A program made the position numbers and the translations under genes. The notes under the pieces were generated by a model. That model ran no database searches. It had not been told where the DNA came from and was given only the letters and a program-made list of their open reading frames with translations. From Saccharomonospora sp. CUA-673 (GTDB taxonomy: Bacteria; Actinomycetota; Actinomycetes; Mycobacteriales; Pseudonocardiaceae), in NCBI RefSeq assembly GCF_001942305.1, contig NZ_MKKE01000002.1, positions 92,308 through 156,307 of the forward strand: a stretch of 64,000 nucleotides of DNA, in the 5' to 3' direction. Shown here one piece after another: positions 18,050 to 26,839 of this stretch (its first letter is position 1; each line of letters starts with the position of its first letter).

Positions 18050-18133
18050 GTCCGAGTGGCGGAATGGCAGACGCGCTAGCTTGAGGTGCTAGTGCCCGTA
18101 AAGGGCGTGGGGGTTCAAGTCCCCCCTCGGACA
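18050..18133 (+). tRNA. tRNA-Leu (anticodon GAG)
   Basis: Acceptor stem GTCCGAG pairs with CTCGGAC, discriminator A. The anticodon loop TTGAGGT gives anticodon GAG, for CTC/CTT leucine codons. The variable arm GCCCGTAAAGGGC is long, as in class II tRNAs. T-loop GGTTCAAGTCC is standard. No CCA is encoded. Confidence 0.97.
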
Positions 18134-18141
18134 CACAGATC

Positions 18142-18177
18142 ATTCACCCGGTTCGCCGGGTGAATTTTTATTTGCGC
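18142..18177 (+). terminator. Intrinsic terminator behind tRNA-Leu
   Basis: Stem ATTCACCCGG / CCGGGTGAAT with a TTCG tetraloop, followed by TTTTATTT. It is a classical hairpin plus T-run, unusual in such GC-rich DNA. Confidence 0.93.
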
Positions 18178-18406
18178 ACCTTTCCCCTCCCGGCTCGTGC
18201 ACCCGCAGGTCGACGCCCCCGTGGGGCGGTCGTCAGCGCACCCGCGCGCCTCCCCAGAACGTGAATCTGTTTCGTATCAGATGGCCCGGAGGCCTTGTGC
18301 CCGGTCATGTGAACCGTGTTTATTGACGGCGGTGCGGTTGCCGAGGACCGAGTGTGCCGGGTGTCGCACGCGCTGACGATGCAGTCGCAACCGCGGAGAG
18401 GACATC

Positions 18407-20206
18407 ATGAACGATCCCGAGAACGGCACGGTGACGCGGCGCTCGGTGCTGGTCGGCGCCGGTGCGGCCGCGGTGGGTGCGGCCATCCCCGTGATGACGG
18501 CAAGCAGTGCGGGCGCGGCGCCGGGCGCGGGCGGTGACGACGCCGATGCGATCGTGGTGGGTGGTGGTCTCGCCGGACTGGTCGCGACCTCGGAACTGGT
18601 GGCCCAGGGCCGCAAGGTGCTGCTGCTCGACCAGGAGCCCGAGGCCAGCCTGGGTGGGCAGGCGTTCTGGTCGCTGGGCGGGCTGCTGTTCATCGACTCC
18701 AAGGAACAGCGGCTGGCCGGTATCCGCGACTCGTTGGAGCTCGCGCGCGCCGACTGGTTCGGCACCGCCGGTTTCGACCGGGGCGTCGACGATCCGCAGG
18801 GCGAGGACTACTGGGCGGCACAATGGGCCGAGGCGTACCTCCAGTTCGCCGCCACGGAGAAGCGTTCGTGGCTGCACGGCATGGGCGTGCGGTGGGTGCC
18901 GATCGTGGGCTGGGCCGAGCGCGGCGGTCAGCATGCGGACGGGCACGGCAACTCGGTGCCGCGTTTCCACCTCACGCTCGGCACCGGACCCGGTGTGATG
19001 GAGCCGTTCGAGAAGAAGGTGCGCAAGGCCGCCGACGAGGGCCTGGTGTCGTTCCGCTTCCGCCACCAGGTGGACGAGCTGACGGTGACGAACGGTGTCG
19101 TCGACGGGGTTCGGGGCGGAATCCTCGAACCCAGCAACGCCGAGCGCGGTACGCCGAGCTCGCGCACGCGGGTCGGGGATTTCGAGCTGCACGCGCCCGT
19201 GGTGATCGTGACGTCCGGCGGCATCGGCGGCAACCAGGATCTGGTGCGGCAGAACTGGCCGGACTGGCTCGGCGCCCCGCCGAAGCGCATGATCACCGGC
19301 GTTCCGGCCCATGTGGACGGTCGGATGCTCGGCATCTCCGAGCAGGCCGGTGCGCGACTGGTCAACCGCGACCGGATGTGGCACTACACCGAGGGGCTTG
19401 CCAACCACTCCCCGATCTGGCCCGATCACGGCATCCGGGTGCTGGCGGCGCCCTCGTCGATGTGGTTCGACGCGACCGGACGCCGGTTCCCCAACCCCGG
19501 CGTTCCCAGTTACGACACCCTCGGTACGTTGCAGCTGATCAAGGACAGCGGCCACGACTACTCGTGGTTCGTGCTGAACCAGCGGATCATCGACAAGGAA
19601 TTCATCCTCTCCGGTTCCGAGCAGAACCCGGAGCTGACCCGCAAGGACATGGCCGGTTACCTCGCCAGCAGGGCGCTCAACGACACGCCGCCGCCGGTCA
19701 AGGCGTTCCAGGACTCCGGCGAGGACTTCGTGATGGCCAACACCGTGCGCGAACTCGTGGCCCGGATGAACCAGCTCACCGGCGACAACCTGCTCGACGC
19801 CGACGACCTGGAGAGGCAGCTCGTGCAGCGGGATCGCCAGGTGGACAACGACTTCACCAAGGACGAACAGGTGATGGGCATCCGCAACTCGCGGGCCTAC
19901 GTCGGCGACAGCCTGATCCGCACCACCCGCCTGCACAAGATCCTCGACCCCGACGCGGGTCCGCTGATCGCCATCCGGATGAACCTGCTGACCCGTAAGA
20001 CATTGGGCGGTCTGCAGACCAATCTGGACGGACAGGTGCTCGACCAGCAGGCCCGGCCGATCCCCGGTCTGTACGCCGCGGGCGAGGTCTCCGGTTTCGG
20101 CGGTGGCGGCGTGCACGGCTACCGCGCGCTCGAGGGCACGTTCCTCGGCGGCTGCCTGTTCTCCGGCCGTCAGGCCGGCCGCGCCGCCGCCCGCGCCACG
20201 GCCTGA
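18407..20206 (+). CDS. Tat-exported FAD-binding dehydrogenase (KstD/fumarate reductase-like flavoprotein)
   Basis: 599 aa. Twin-arginine signal (TRRSVLVG, residues 10-17) is followed by a hydrophobic stretch and AGA cleavage region. The FAD-binding motif is AIVVGGGLAGLVATSEL near residue 48. The C-terminal second FAD motif is GLYAAGEVSGFGGGGVHGYRALEG. It belongs to the FAD_binding_2 family (3-ketosteroid dehydrogenase, flavocytochrome-c type). Actinomycete homologues are annotated FAD-binding dehydrogenase with unknown substrate. A single-gene unit ending at a bidirectional terminator. Confidence 0.87.
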   Translation: MNDPENGTVTRRSVLVGAGAAAVGAAIPVMTASSAGAAPGAGGDDADAIVVGGGLAGLVATSELVAQGRKVLLLDQEPEASLGGQAFWSLGGLLFIDSKEQRLAGIRDSLELARADWFGTAGFDRGVDDPQGEDYWAAQWAEAYLQFAATEKRSWLHGMGVRWVPIVGWAERGGQHADGHGNSVPRFHLTLGTGPGVMEPFEKKVRKAADEGLVSFRFRHQVDELTVTNGVVDGVRGGILEPSNAERGTPSSRTRVGDFELHAPVVIVTSGGIGGNQDLVRQNWPDWLGAPPKRMITGVPAHVDGRMLGISEQAGARLVNRDRMWHYTEGLANHSPIWPDHGIRVLAAPSSMWFDATGRRFPNPGVPSYDTLGTLQLIKDSGHDYSWFVLNQRIIDKEFILSGSEQNPELTRKDMAGYLASRALNDTPPPVKAFQDSGEDFVMANTVRELVARMNQLTGDNLLDADDLERQLVQRDRQVDNDFTKDEQVMGIRNSRAYVGDSLIRTTRLHKILDPDAGPLIAIRMNLLTRKTLGGLQTNLDGQVLDQQARPIPGLYAAGEVSGFGGGGVHGYRALEGTFLGGCLFSGRQAGRAAARATA

Positions 20207-20229
20207 TGCGCTAGCAGCACTCGCACGGC

Positions 20230-20267
20230 GAAAGGGCTCGCGTTCCTTCGGGAGCGCGAGCCCTTTC
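20230..20267. terminator. Bidirectional hairpin terminator
   Basis: Stem GAAAGGGCTCGCG / CGCGAGCCCTTTC around a 12-nt loop, placed between convergent stops of the FAD dehydrogenase and the permease. Confidence 0.8.
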
Positions 20268-20299
20268 CGTTGCCGGCGACCCGACCGCCGGCCGCCGTG

Positions 20300-22048
20300 T
20301 CACCGCCGGCGGCGCAGGAACCACACGGTCGCGGCGATACCCGCGACGAGCGCCCCGATCAGGAGCGTGCCGATGTTGAGTCCGAGGCCGTAGGCGAACA
20401 CGTATCCCAGGCAACCCGCGAAGATCACGTAGTAGGTCAGCGGGATCAGGTTCTTGCGGATGATGTCGCCCTCGCGGCCGAGCAGGCCCACGGTGGCGGA
20501 GGCGGCCACGACGTTGTGCACGGTGACCATGTTGCCCGCGGCACCACCGACGGCCTGGGACGCCACGACGCTCTCCGGCGCGAGACCGACCTGTTCGGCG
20601 GTCGAGAACTGGAAGAGCGAGAACATCATGTTGCTGATCGTGTTCGAGCCGGCCACGAACGCGCCGAGGGCGCCGATCGCCGGGGCCAGCAACGGCCAGT
20701 TCCCACCCGTGATGGCGGCGACGCCCTCGGCGATGGTCAACGGCATGCTCTCGTAGCCGGACAGGTTGATCTCGGAGTTGATGAACACGCGCACCAGCGG
20801 GACCGCGAACAGCAGTGCGACGGCCACACCGAAGATCTGTTTCCCGGCGATCTGCCACGAGCCGAGGATCTCGGTGGTGCGCATGCGGTGCAGTCCGTAG
20901 GTCGCGATGCACACCACGATGAGCAGGAACCCGGGCAGATACAGCGGCTCGATGCTCTCGCTGATCTCCGTGCCGAAGATGTTCTCGAAGTCGATCGTGA
21001 TGCCGGTCAGGAATTCCTGGACCGGGGTGACGGTGCGGGTCACCACGAGCAGCAGCGCCAGCAGCACGTAGGGCGTCCAGGCCAGCAGCGGGTTGATCCG
21101 CCGCGACGGCACCTCGGTCTCGGGCTCGAGGGTGCCCATCCACCGCGGGTTCCACTGCTCGCGGTCGGGGAAGTCCCACGGTTGTGCGGGCATGAACAGT
21201 CCGCGCCGCGCCGCGGTCACGACGATCGCCAGGCCGGTGAGTCCGCCGAGCAGTGCGGGGAACTCCGGGCCGAGCACGATGGCGAAGATGACGTACGGCA
21301 CGGTCATCGCGAACGCGGAGAACAACGCGAACTTCCAGACGCCCAGTCCGTCACCGAACCGCCGGCGCTCGCCGAAGAAGCCCGTCACCATGCAGGCCAG
21401 GAACAGCGGAATGAGGGTGCCGATGATGGCGTGCATGAGGGCGACGTCGATGGCCACGCGCGCGACGTACTCCGGCATCTCCATGCCGAGCACGCGCAGT
21501 CGGTCGTCGACGGCCGCGCTGCCGCTGAGCCCGTCGCCGATACCCGTGATGACGGGTGTGCCGGCGGCGCCGAACGTCACCGGCGTGGACTGGATGACGA
21601 GCCCGACCATGACGGCGGCCATGGCCGGGAAGCCGAGCGCGAACAGCAGCGGTGCGACGACGGCGGCGGGGGTGCCGAATCCGGACGCGCCCTCGATGAA
21701 CGAGCCGAACAGCCAGCCGATGATGATGGCCTGCACCCGCCGGTCGGGGCTGATGCTGGTGAACGTCGCCCGGATCGTGGCGAGACCGCCGCTCTTGCTC
21801 AGTGTCCCCAGCAACAACAGGGCACCGAACACGATGGCGAGGATCCCGAACGCCAGGACGAGACCTTCCACGCTGGCCGCGGCGATGACCGCGGCCTCGA
21901 CGTCCCAGATCGCCGAGGCGATGACGACGACAGCGACGAAGCCGACGGGCATCGCGTATTTCGCCGGCCATCGGAACCCGACCAGGAGCACACCCACCGC
22001 GGCCAGTGGGGCCAGCGCGATGAGACTCAGAACGGCCAGATTCTCCAT
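20300..22048 (-). CDS. lldP: L-lactate permease (LctP/LldP family)
   Basis: About 582 aa polytopic membrane protein with 12 or more hydrophobic segments. Family signatures: [31 protein letters not shown] and [16 protein letters not shown], all diagnostic of proton/lactate (glycolate) symporters. ATG 22048 gives the usual N-terminus; a GTG at 22069 adds seven residues. No lactate dehydrogenase or regulator is adjacent in the window. Confidence 0.93.
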   Translation of the reverse strand: MENLAVLSLIALAPLAAVGVLLVGFRWPAKYAMPVGFVAVVVIASAIWDVEAAVIAAASVEGLVLAFGILAIVFGALLLLGTLSKSGGLATIRATFTSISPDRRVQAIIIGWLFGSFIEGASGFGTPAAVVAPLLFALGFPAMAAVMVGLVIQSTPVTFGAAGTPVITGIGDGLSGSAAVDDRLRVLGMEMPEYVARVAIDVALMHAIIGTLIPLFLACMVTGFFGERRRFGDGLGVWKFALFSAFAMTVPYVIFAIVLGPEFPALLGGLTGLAIVVTAARRGLFMPAQPWDFPDREQWNPRWMGTLEPETEVPSRRINPLLAWTPYVLLALLLVVTRTVTPVQEFLTGITIDFENIFGTEISESIEPLYLPGFLLIVVCIATYGLHRMRTTEILGSWQIAGKQIFGVAVALLFAVPLVRVFINSEINLSGYESMPLTIAEGVAAITGGNWPLLAPAIGALGAFVAGSNTISNMMFSLFQFSTAEQVGLAPESVVASQAVGGAAGNMVTVHNVVAASATVGLLGREGDIIRKNLIPLTYYVIFAGCLGYVFAYGLGLNIGTLLIGALVAGIAATVWFLRRRR

Positions 22049-22069
22049 GCGAAACACACCCTTCGACAC

Positions 22070-22695
22070 CTCGTCGTGTCTGAAAGCCGCCGTGTTTGAA
22101 GCCGTATTGCCTTGTGCCGTGTTGCCTCAAAAGCCCGCCGCACGTTTGTCGTACGGTGATTCGGTCGTCCGTGGAAGCTGGTCTAGGGATCCGCTACAGG
22201 TATCGACAATACGATTCCACAAAGTCCGCCATGGACTCTGTCGTCGACTTCCGACTTCCCGCGAGGATTGCATTCCGTATCGTGGATATCTGGCAATGCC
22301 CGTGCCGGGGCGGCCGCGTTCGGCAACCCGCCTCGCGAGGGGAACGTCATGCATACACCTCTGTATCGCTCGCTCCACAGCTATGGTCGCACCATAGCGA
22401 CGAGACCCGGGTGCCGCAATGCTCCATTCGCCACGACGCACCGCACACACGCGTCACGCCGCGTGACAGTTAACCCGGACCAGTGCGATCGTTCCGATTA
22501 CCCCGGCGGCGCCGAATGGTTGTCGGCCGCTTTTCCGCGATGCGGATTCTGGAAATGCGACCACCGCGGTGCCCTGCCGGCACACAATCGTCCGGACGGG
22601 CACCGCGGTGGCGCGGCACTGCGGTCGTTCGACCCGGGCCCACGGGACCACCGTGTCCACGGTGGACGGCGCGCGCCCCTTCGGCCGCGGGGTCT
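22070..22695. other. Intergenic region without a gene; contains a long inverted repeat
   Basis: About 630 bp upstream of lldP and downstream of the FMN-reductase gene, with lower GC in its first half, as expected for a promoter region. A perfect 14-bp inverted repeat, CCACCGCGGTGCCC (22561-22574) with GGGCACCGCGGTGG (22598-22611), may serve as terminator for the reductase transcript. No supported ORF. Confidence 0.5.
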
Positions 22696-23274
22696 TCAGA
22701 AGTCGTAGGTCTCCTGGGTGCGGGCGGTGCGCAGTGCGCGGGCCCACCAGAGGAGCTGGTCGGTCATGCCCTTGGCCGCGGTGGCGGTCTCGGGGTCGGT
22801 CGGCTGGCCCTCGTCGTCGAACAGGTCGTAGCAGTTGTGGAAGCTGAGGGTGTTGCGGATCGTCGTCGCGTGCACCTCGGGGAACACCTGACGGAGGTGC
22901 TCGGCGGCGCGCACGCCACCGGCCATGCCGCCGTAGGAGATCAGCGCGACGGGCTTGGCCTTCCACTCGTCGAGGTAGGCGTCGATGGCGGTCTTGAGGC
23001 TGGCCGGGTAGCTGTGGTTGTACTCGGGAGTCACCACCACGAAGGCGTCGGCGGCCGCCATGCGCGGCGCCAGCTCGGTCACGGGGGCCTCGGGCTCCTC
23101 GTGGAAGTCGCCGATCGTCTCGGGCAGCTTCGCCTCGGCGAGGTCGATGATGTCGACGTCGACGTCGTCACGGCCGCCGAGCTCGGCGGCGTACCAGTTG
23201 GCAACGACCGGGCCGAAACGGCCACGGCGGGTGCTGCCGATGATGACAGCTACGGAGATCTTGTCTTCAGTCAT
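22696..23274 (-). CDS. NADPH-dependent FMN reductase
   Basis: 192 aa flavodoxin-fold reductase (SsuE/chromate- and quinone-reductase family). FMN phosphate site IIGSTRRGRFG near the N-terminus, and the family segment TPEYNHSYPASLKTAIDAY near residue 85. ATG 23274 is chosen because a longer frame starts inside the operator; it has GAGGA upstream. It is divergent from a SoxR-like MerR gene. Streptomyces SoxR also controls an NADPH-FMN reductase in response to redox-active antibiotics, so a role in handling quinone stress from the adjacent angucycline cluster is plausible. Confidence 0.87.
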   Translation of the reverse strand: MTEDKISVAVIIGSTRRGRFGPVVANWYAAELGGRDDVDVDIIDLAEAKLPETIGDFHEEPEAPVTELAPRMAAADAFVVVTPEYNHSYPASLKTAIDAYLDEWKAKPVALISYGGMAGGVRAAEHLRQVFPEVHATTIRNTLSFHNCYDLFDDEGQPTDPETATAAKGMTDQLLWWARALRTARTQETYDF

Positions 23275-23290
23275 GAACCCATCCTCGATC

Positions 23291-23311
23291 TTGAACATAT
23301 GTTGAAGTCAA
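23291..23311. promoter_or_regulatory. SoxR-box-like operator in the merR / FMN reductase divergent promoter
   Basis: TTGAACATATGTT-G-AAGTCAA; its core CTTGAACATATGTTGAAG is an 18-bp near-palindrome around CATATG and resembles SoxR boxes. On the minus strand TTGACT and GAGGAT are 19 bp apart, the long spacer typical of MerR-activated promoters. On the plus strand TTGAAG-17-TAGGCT ends six nt before the MerR ATG, predicting a leaderless transcript. A nearly identical copy is at 33278-33298. Confidence 0.7.
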
Positions 23312-23336
23312 CCCGGCGGTCGCCTAGGCTAACGGC

Positions 23337-23759
23337 ATGACACCCATGACGGTGACCAGCCCGACCGTGACCAGGCCGGCGCCGACCGGCGAGCACCTGT
23401 CCGTCAGCGAGGTGGCCGAGGTCGCCGGCATCGCGCCGTCGGCGGTGCGCTTCTACGAGAAGCACGGCGTGATCAAGGCCGTCCGCACGCCGGGCAACCA
23501 GCGCCGCTTCGACGACTCCGCGGGCTGCCGCGTGCAGGTCGCCAAGCTCGCCCAGCGCGTGGGGCTGACCATCAAGGAGATCGCGGCGCTGTTCGACGGC
23601 CTGCCGCCGAACCCGTCCCCCGACCACTGGGACCGCATCGCGAACCGACTCGTCACCGAGGCACAGCAGCGCGTCGAGGAACTCAAGAGTCATCTCGAGG
23701 TGCTCGGCTCCGACGCGCTGCTCTGCGAGGCCGGCGCGACACTCGACTCGGACTCGTAG
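23337..23759 (+). CDS. MerR-family regulator, SoxR-like but without the Fe-S cysteines
   Basis: 140 aa. Winged HTH with SoxR-type residues (VSEVAEVAGIAPSAVRFYEK, TPGNQRRFDD, AQRVGLTIKEIAALF), then the dimerisation helix. In SoxR the C-terminus carries C-x2-C-x-C-x5-C binding [2Fe-2S]. Here the region reads LGSDALLCEAGATLDSDS with a single Cys, so the cluster cannot form as usual. It therefore probably binds a ligand directly or uses another chemistry. No ribosome-binding site precedes the ATG; a -10 TAGGCT six bases upstream suggests leaderless translation. The 3' end overlaps the convergent MFS gene by 70 bp. Confidence 0.87.
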   Translation: MTPMTVTSPTVTRPAPTGEHLSVSEVAEVAGIAPSAVRFYEKHGVIKAVRTPGNQRRFDDSAGCRVQVAKLAQRVGLTIKEIAALFDGLPPNPSPDHWDRIANRLVTEAQQRVEELKSHLEVLGSDALLCEAGATLDSDS

Positions 23760-25030
23760 CCCTCGGACTCGTAGCCCTCGGACTCGTAGCTCTCGGACTC
23801 CTCGCGTTCGGAGTCGTAGCGCTCGGGTCCCGAGCCGCGGCGGGCGTAGCCCGCACCGGTGGCGATCAGTGCCGCCACGGCGCACGCGGCACCGCCGAGC
23901 AACAGCGGCGCCTGCGGCCACACGTGCTCGGCGAGCACACCGGCCAGCAGCGCACCCAACGGCGCGCCGCCCAGCAGCAGCAACAGGTACAGGGCCATCA
24001 TCCGGCCTCGCATACCCGGCGCCACGGTCAGCTGCACGGCGGCGTTCGCCAGCAGCGTGAAGACCATCTGGCCGGCCCCGGCGATCACCAGGCCGACGAC
24101 ACACCACACCAGCGACGGCGCCAGCGCCGCACCGAGCTGCGCGACCCCCAGCACCGCCGCGGCCGTGACGAACCGCCGGTGGTTCGGGCCGTCCCGGGTG
24201 AACCGCCACGCGCACAGCAGCGCACCGCTGAACGTGCCCACCGCCAACGCCGTGTGCAACAGGCCGAAACCGTCCGCGCCCAGCCCGTACACACTGCCCG
24301 CCAGCACCGGGATCGACGTGGTGAACGTGTTACCGAGCGTGCCCACCGTCAGCACCAACGCCAGCACCATCGACAGGTCCCGATGCCGGCACGCGTGCCA
24401 CACGACGTCCCGTAGCCGGTAGCTCGACGTCCGGTCCGGACCGTCGAGGTGGAACCGGTCGGGATTCATCAACCACAACGTGATGACCACCGGAATCAGG
24501 CTCGCGGCGTTCAGCGCGAACAACCACCCGGTACCGATCAGCAGGATCAGGAAACCACCGATTGCGGGCCCCGCCACCCGCGCCGAGTTGAAGATGATCG
24601 AGTTGACGGCCACCGCGTTGGTGACGGTGTCCCTGCCGACGATCTCCATCACGAACGCGTGCCGCACCGGAACCTCGACCGCGCTGGCACACCCGAGGAT
24701 CAGGCACAGGGCCAGCACGTGCCACAACTGCACCGCGCCCGTGAGATCCAGGACCGCCAACAGCGCCGCGCAGGACCCGACGACGTACTGCAGCCGAATG
24801 ATCAGCGTGCGCTTGTCCAGCCGGTCGGCCAGTACGCCCGCCCACAGCGTGAACACCGGCATCGGCACGAACTGCAACGCGACGGCCAGGCCGAGGGCCA
24901 CGGGACTGCCGTCCGAGATCTGCCAGACCAGCCAGTCCTGGGCCACCCGCTGGATCCACGTACCGAGCAACGACAGGATCTGCCCGATCGCGTACAGACG
25001 GAAGTTGGCTACGCGCAACGACGCGAGCAT
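23690..25030 (-). CDS. MFS transporter (EntS/MFS_3 type)
   Basis: 446 aa, about 12 membrane segments. Begins LRVANFRLYAIGQILSLLGTWIQRVAQDWLVW, the usual N-terminus of EntS-like exporters, with GVLADRLDKRTL in loop 2-3. ATG 25030 follows GGGGGA. The hydrophilic C-terminal tail is odd: it is built from a five-residue repeat (YESEG) encoded by a 15-bp DNA repeat that also covers the end of the convergent merR gene. Position inside the angucycline cluster suggests product export. Confidence 0.87.
   Translation of the reverse strand: MLASLRVANFRLYAIGQILSLLGTWIQRVAQDWLVWQISDGSPVALGLAVALQFVPMPVFTLWAGVLADRLDKRTLIIRLQYVVGSCAALLAVLDLTGAVQLWHVLALCLILGCASAVEVPVRHAFVMEIVGRDTVTNAVAVNSIIFNSARVAGPAIGGFLILLIGTGWLFALNAASLIPVVITLWLMNPDRFHLDGPDRTSSYRLRDVVWHACRHRDLSMVLALVLTVGTLGNTFTTSIPVLAGSVYGLGADGFGLLHTALAVGTFSGALLCAWRFTRDGPNHRRFVTAAAVLGVAQLGAALAPSLVWCVVGLVIAGAGQMVFTLLANAAVQLTVAPGMRGRMMALYLLLLLGGAPLGALLAGVLAEHVWPQAPLLLGGAACAVAALIATGAGYARRGSGPERYDSEREESESYESEGYESEGYESESSVAPASQSSASEPSTSR
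23750..23824. repeat. 15-bp tandem repeat, five units
   Basis: Unit GGACTCGTAGCCCTC repeated at 23750, 23765 and 23780 (one mismatch in the last), then two diverged units to 23824. On the plus strand it contains the TAG stop of merR; on the minus strand it encodes the (Y/S)ESEG repeats in the MFS tail. Unit length is a multiple of three, so copy changes keep the MFS frame. Confidence 0.9.
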
Positions 25031-25055
25031 CGGTCCCCCACTGGGTTGTCGATCG

Positions 25056-25955
25056 TCAGCCGGCCTCGGCCAGCCGGTCGGGCTGCCACGGTGCGGCCGC
25101 CGGCGGCGCTCCGCCGCCCACCCGCGGATCCTCCAGCGCATCAGCGGCGCGCCGCAGCACGACGTCCCGGTCGGCACCGAAGACGAGGATCGTGTCCGCG
25201 CCGCCACAGACTCGGAGCGCGAGCGCGTGGCCGTGGGCCGGTAGCCGGTCGTAGGTCAACGGATGGCCGTCGACCACGCGGATGTGCTCGAACACGACGT
25301 CGACGTCGGCGACCTGCTCCACCGCCCGGCTGCGCGCCGGCCCGGCCGCGACGTCCACGAACGACACCGGCCCGGCACCGGACACCGTGAACGAGCACGT
25401 CGCGATCCCGACGTAGCCCGCGTCCCGCAGCACGGCCGTGCAGACGCCGCGCAGCACGGCCTCATGCTCGCCGGACAGGAACGGTGCCGGTGCCTCCTCC
25501 ACGATCGGCCCGCCGAGGTGTCCCGGCGTGCGGTCCCGGGTGGACACGACCACGACCGTCCCCGCGGCATCCGCGAGGCATTCGGCGTCCACCCTGCGGA
25601 CGGGGCCGGGCCCGGCACCCACCGCGGTCCGGACGCCCGCGCGCGCCGCACTCGCCCGCACGGCGGCGGAGTCGAGCAGTCGGCGGGCCGCGCTCGGCTG
25701 CGGCCCGATCCACGCCAGGCCGTGGTCGAGCACGGCGGCGGCCACGGAGGCGTCGCACGCGAGCGGTCCGTGTCCGGGGTGGACCGCATCGGCGCCGGCC
25801 TCGTCCGCCGCGGCGACGAGCGCATCCGCCGTCGCCGCAGAACCCGTCGCCTCGCACGCGGCCGCGGCCACCGCGCTCAGCCCCAGGTCCTCGCACGTTC
25901 TGACGATCCGAGCACCGGTGACACCGCGGTCCGCGACGAGCACCTTGCGCAACAT
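25056..25955 (-). CDS. Degenerate biotin-carboxylase-like protein lacking the ATP-grasp core
   Basis: About 299 aa against roughly 450 or more for acyl-CoA carboxylase biotin carboxylases. The N-terminal domain is recognisable: MLRKVLVADRGVTGARIVR matches FRKVLIANRGEIAVRVIR, and ADAVHPGHGPL matches ADAVHPGYGFL. The C-terminal part aligns around DAGYVGIATCSF and FEHIRVVDGHPL. The glycine-rich ATP loop and its lysine are missing altogether, and the EMNxRxQVEH active-site segment reads DVAAGPARSRAVEQ. Catalysis is therefore very unlikely. Jadomycin clusters carry a working acyl-CoA carboxylase (JadJ), so this may be a decayed or repurposed relative. It sits between a family-2 glycosyltransferase gene and an MFS gene. 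Confidence 0.7.
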   Translation of the reverse strand: MLRKVLVADRGVTGARIVRTCEDLGLSAVAAAACEATGSAATADALVAAADEAGADAVHPGHGPLACDASVAAAVLDHGLAWIGPQPSAARRLLDSAAVRASAARAGVRTAVGAGPGPVRRVDAECLADAAGTVVVVSTRDRTPGHLGGPIVEEAPAPFLSGEHEAVLRGVCTAVLRDAGYVGIATCSFTVSGAGPVSFVDVAAGPARSRAVEQVADVDVVFEHIRVVDGHPLTYDRLPAHGHALALRVCGGADTILVFGADRDVVLRRAADALEDPRVGGGAPPAAAPWQPDRLAEAG

Positions 25956-26053
25956 CGTGATCACGACCTTCCGTCTCGACTTCGGATCTCTCACTCGGCC
26001 GGCACCCCAGACCCGCTACCGCACCGCCCCGGCCACCGCGCACGCCGAGCGCT

Positions 26054-26800
26054 TCACGCGCTCCGGACGGACATCCCCGTGGACCGCAGCGCGGCCAGGC
26101 GTTGGTCGATCATCCGGACCGCGGCATCACCGCGCGCCTGCCAATCGGCCTCGAGGTGGGTCTGCGCGCGATGTCTGCGGTACAACCAACCGACCTCGTC
26201 GTCGACGTAGCCGTCCGACAGTTCCGCCAGCGCCGTCATCAGACCCACGTCCTCCGACCTCGGCGCCGCCATCCACCCACCCAGCGCTCGGACCAGGTCC
26301 GTCCGCGCCGTCAGTCCCGCACACATCTGCGACCACGACCCACCGACATCGGTGACCGCGCCGACCGTGCCGCGGGGCACCGAGCCGGTCCGGGCGGGCG
26401 CGGCCCCGCCGGACCGGACACCGGTCTCGTCGATCTCCCCCGCGGCCGTCATGACCCAGCCCAACGCCGGCTCGTCGGCCAGGCGCGTGAGCGGGTTCGC
26501 GAGTGCTCCGTCCAGCAGGACGTCGTCGTGGTCCAGGACCCGCACCAGCTCACCCCGCGCCCGGGCGAGCGCGAGGTTGCGGGTGCCCGCGATGCCGGCC
26601 TGGGTTCCGTTGGCCGCGTAGCGGACCCCTGCCACCCGCCCGACGACGGACTCCAGTGCCGGCTCGGCGCCGTCCTCCTGCACCAACCACTCGAACTCCC
26701 AGTCGTCCGGGAGTTTCTGGTCGGCCAGGCTCTCCGCGGTCTCGGCCAGGAAGGCCGCCTTCGGCGCGTACGCGGCCGTGATCACCGACAACATGGGCAT
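26054..26800 (-). CDS. Family-2 (GT-A fold) glycosyltransferase
   Basis: 248 aa. N-terminus LSVITAAYAPKAAFLAETAE and the nucleotide/metal motif DHDD (VRVLDHDDVLLDGAL) mark the GT2 family; TRNLALARARGE precedes it as usual. GT2 enzymes use NDP-sugars with inversion. Such a gene is uncommon in angucycline clusters, where GT-B enzymes attach the sugars. It follows the 2,3-dehydratase gene by 39 bp and is probably co-transcribed. Acceptor unknown. Confidence 0.8.
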   Translation of the reverse strand: MPMLSVITAAYAPKAAFLAETAESLADQKLPDDWEFEWLVQEDGAEPALESVVGRVAGVRYAANGTQAGIAGTRNLALARARGELVRVLDHDDVLLDGALANPLTRLADEPALGWVMTAAGEIDETGVRSGGAAPARTGSVPRGTVGAVTDVGGSWSQMCAGLTARTDLVRALGGWMAAPRSEDVGLMTALAELSDGYVDDEVGWLYRRHRAQTHLEADWQARGDAAVRMIDQRLAALRSTGMSVRSA

Positions 26801-26839
26801 GGGACACCGATCCTCACCGGGGACGACAACGACACTGGA

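Noticed and set aside
22268..22708. Plus-strand ORF of 146 codons upstream of the FMN reductase terminus
   Set aside because: No ribosome-binding site, atypical codon use and an internal long inverted repeat.
23337..23759. Canonical SoxR
   Set aside because: No C-x2-C-x-C-x5-C cluster motif.
25056..25955. Functional acyl-CoA carboxylase subunit for malonyl-CoA supply
   Set aside because: ATP-binding loop and active-site motif are missing.
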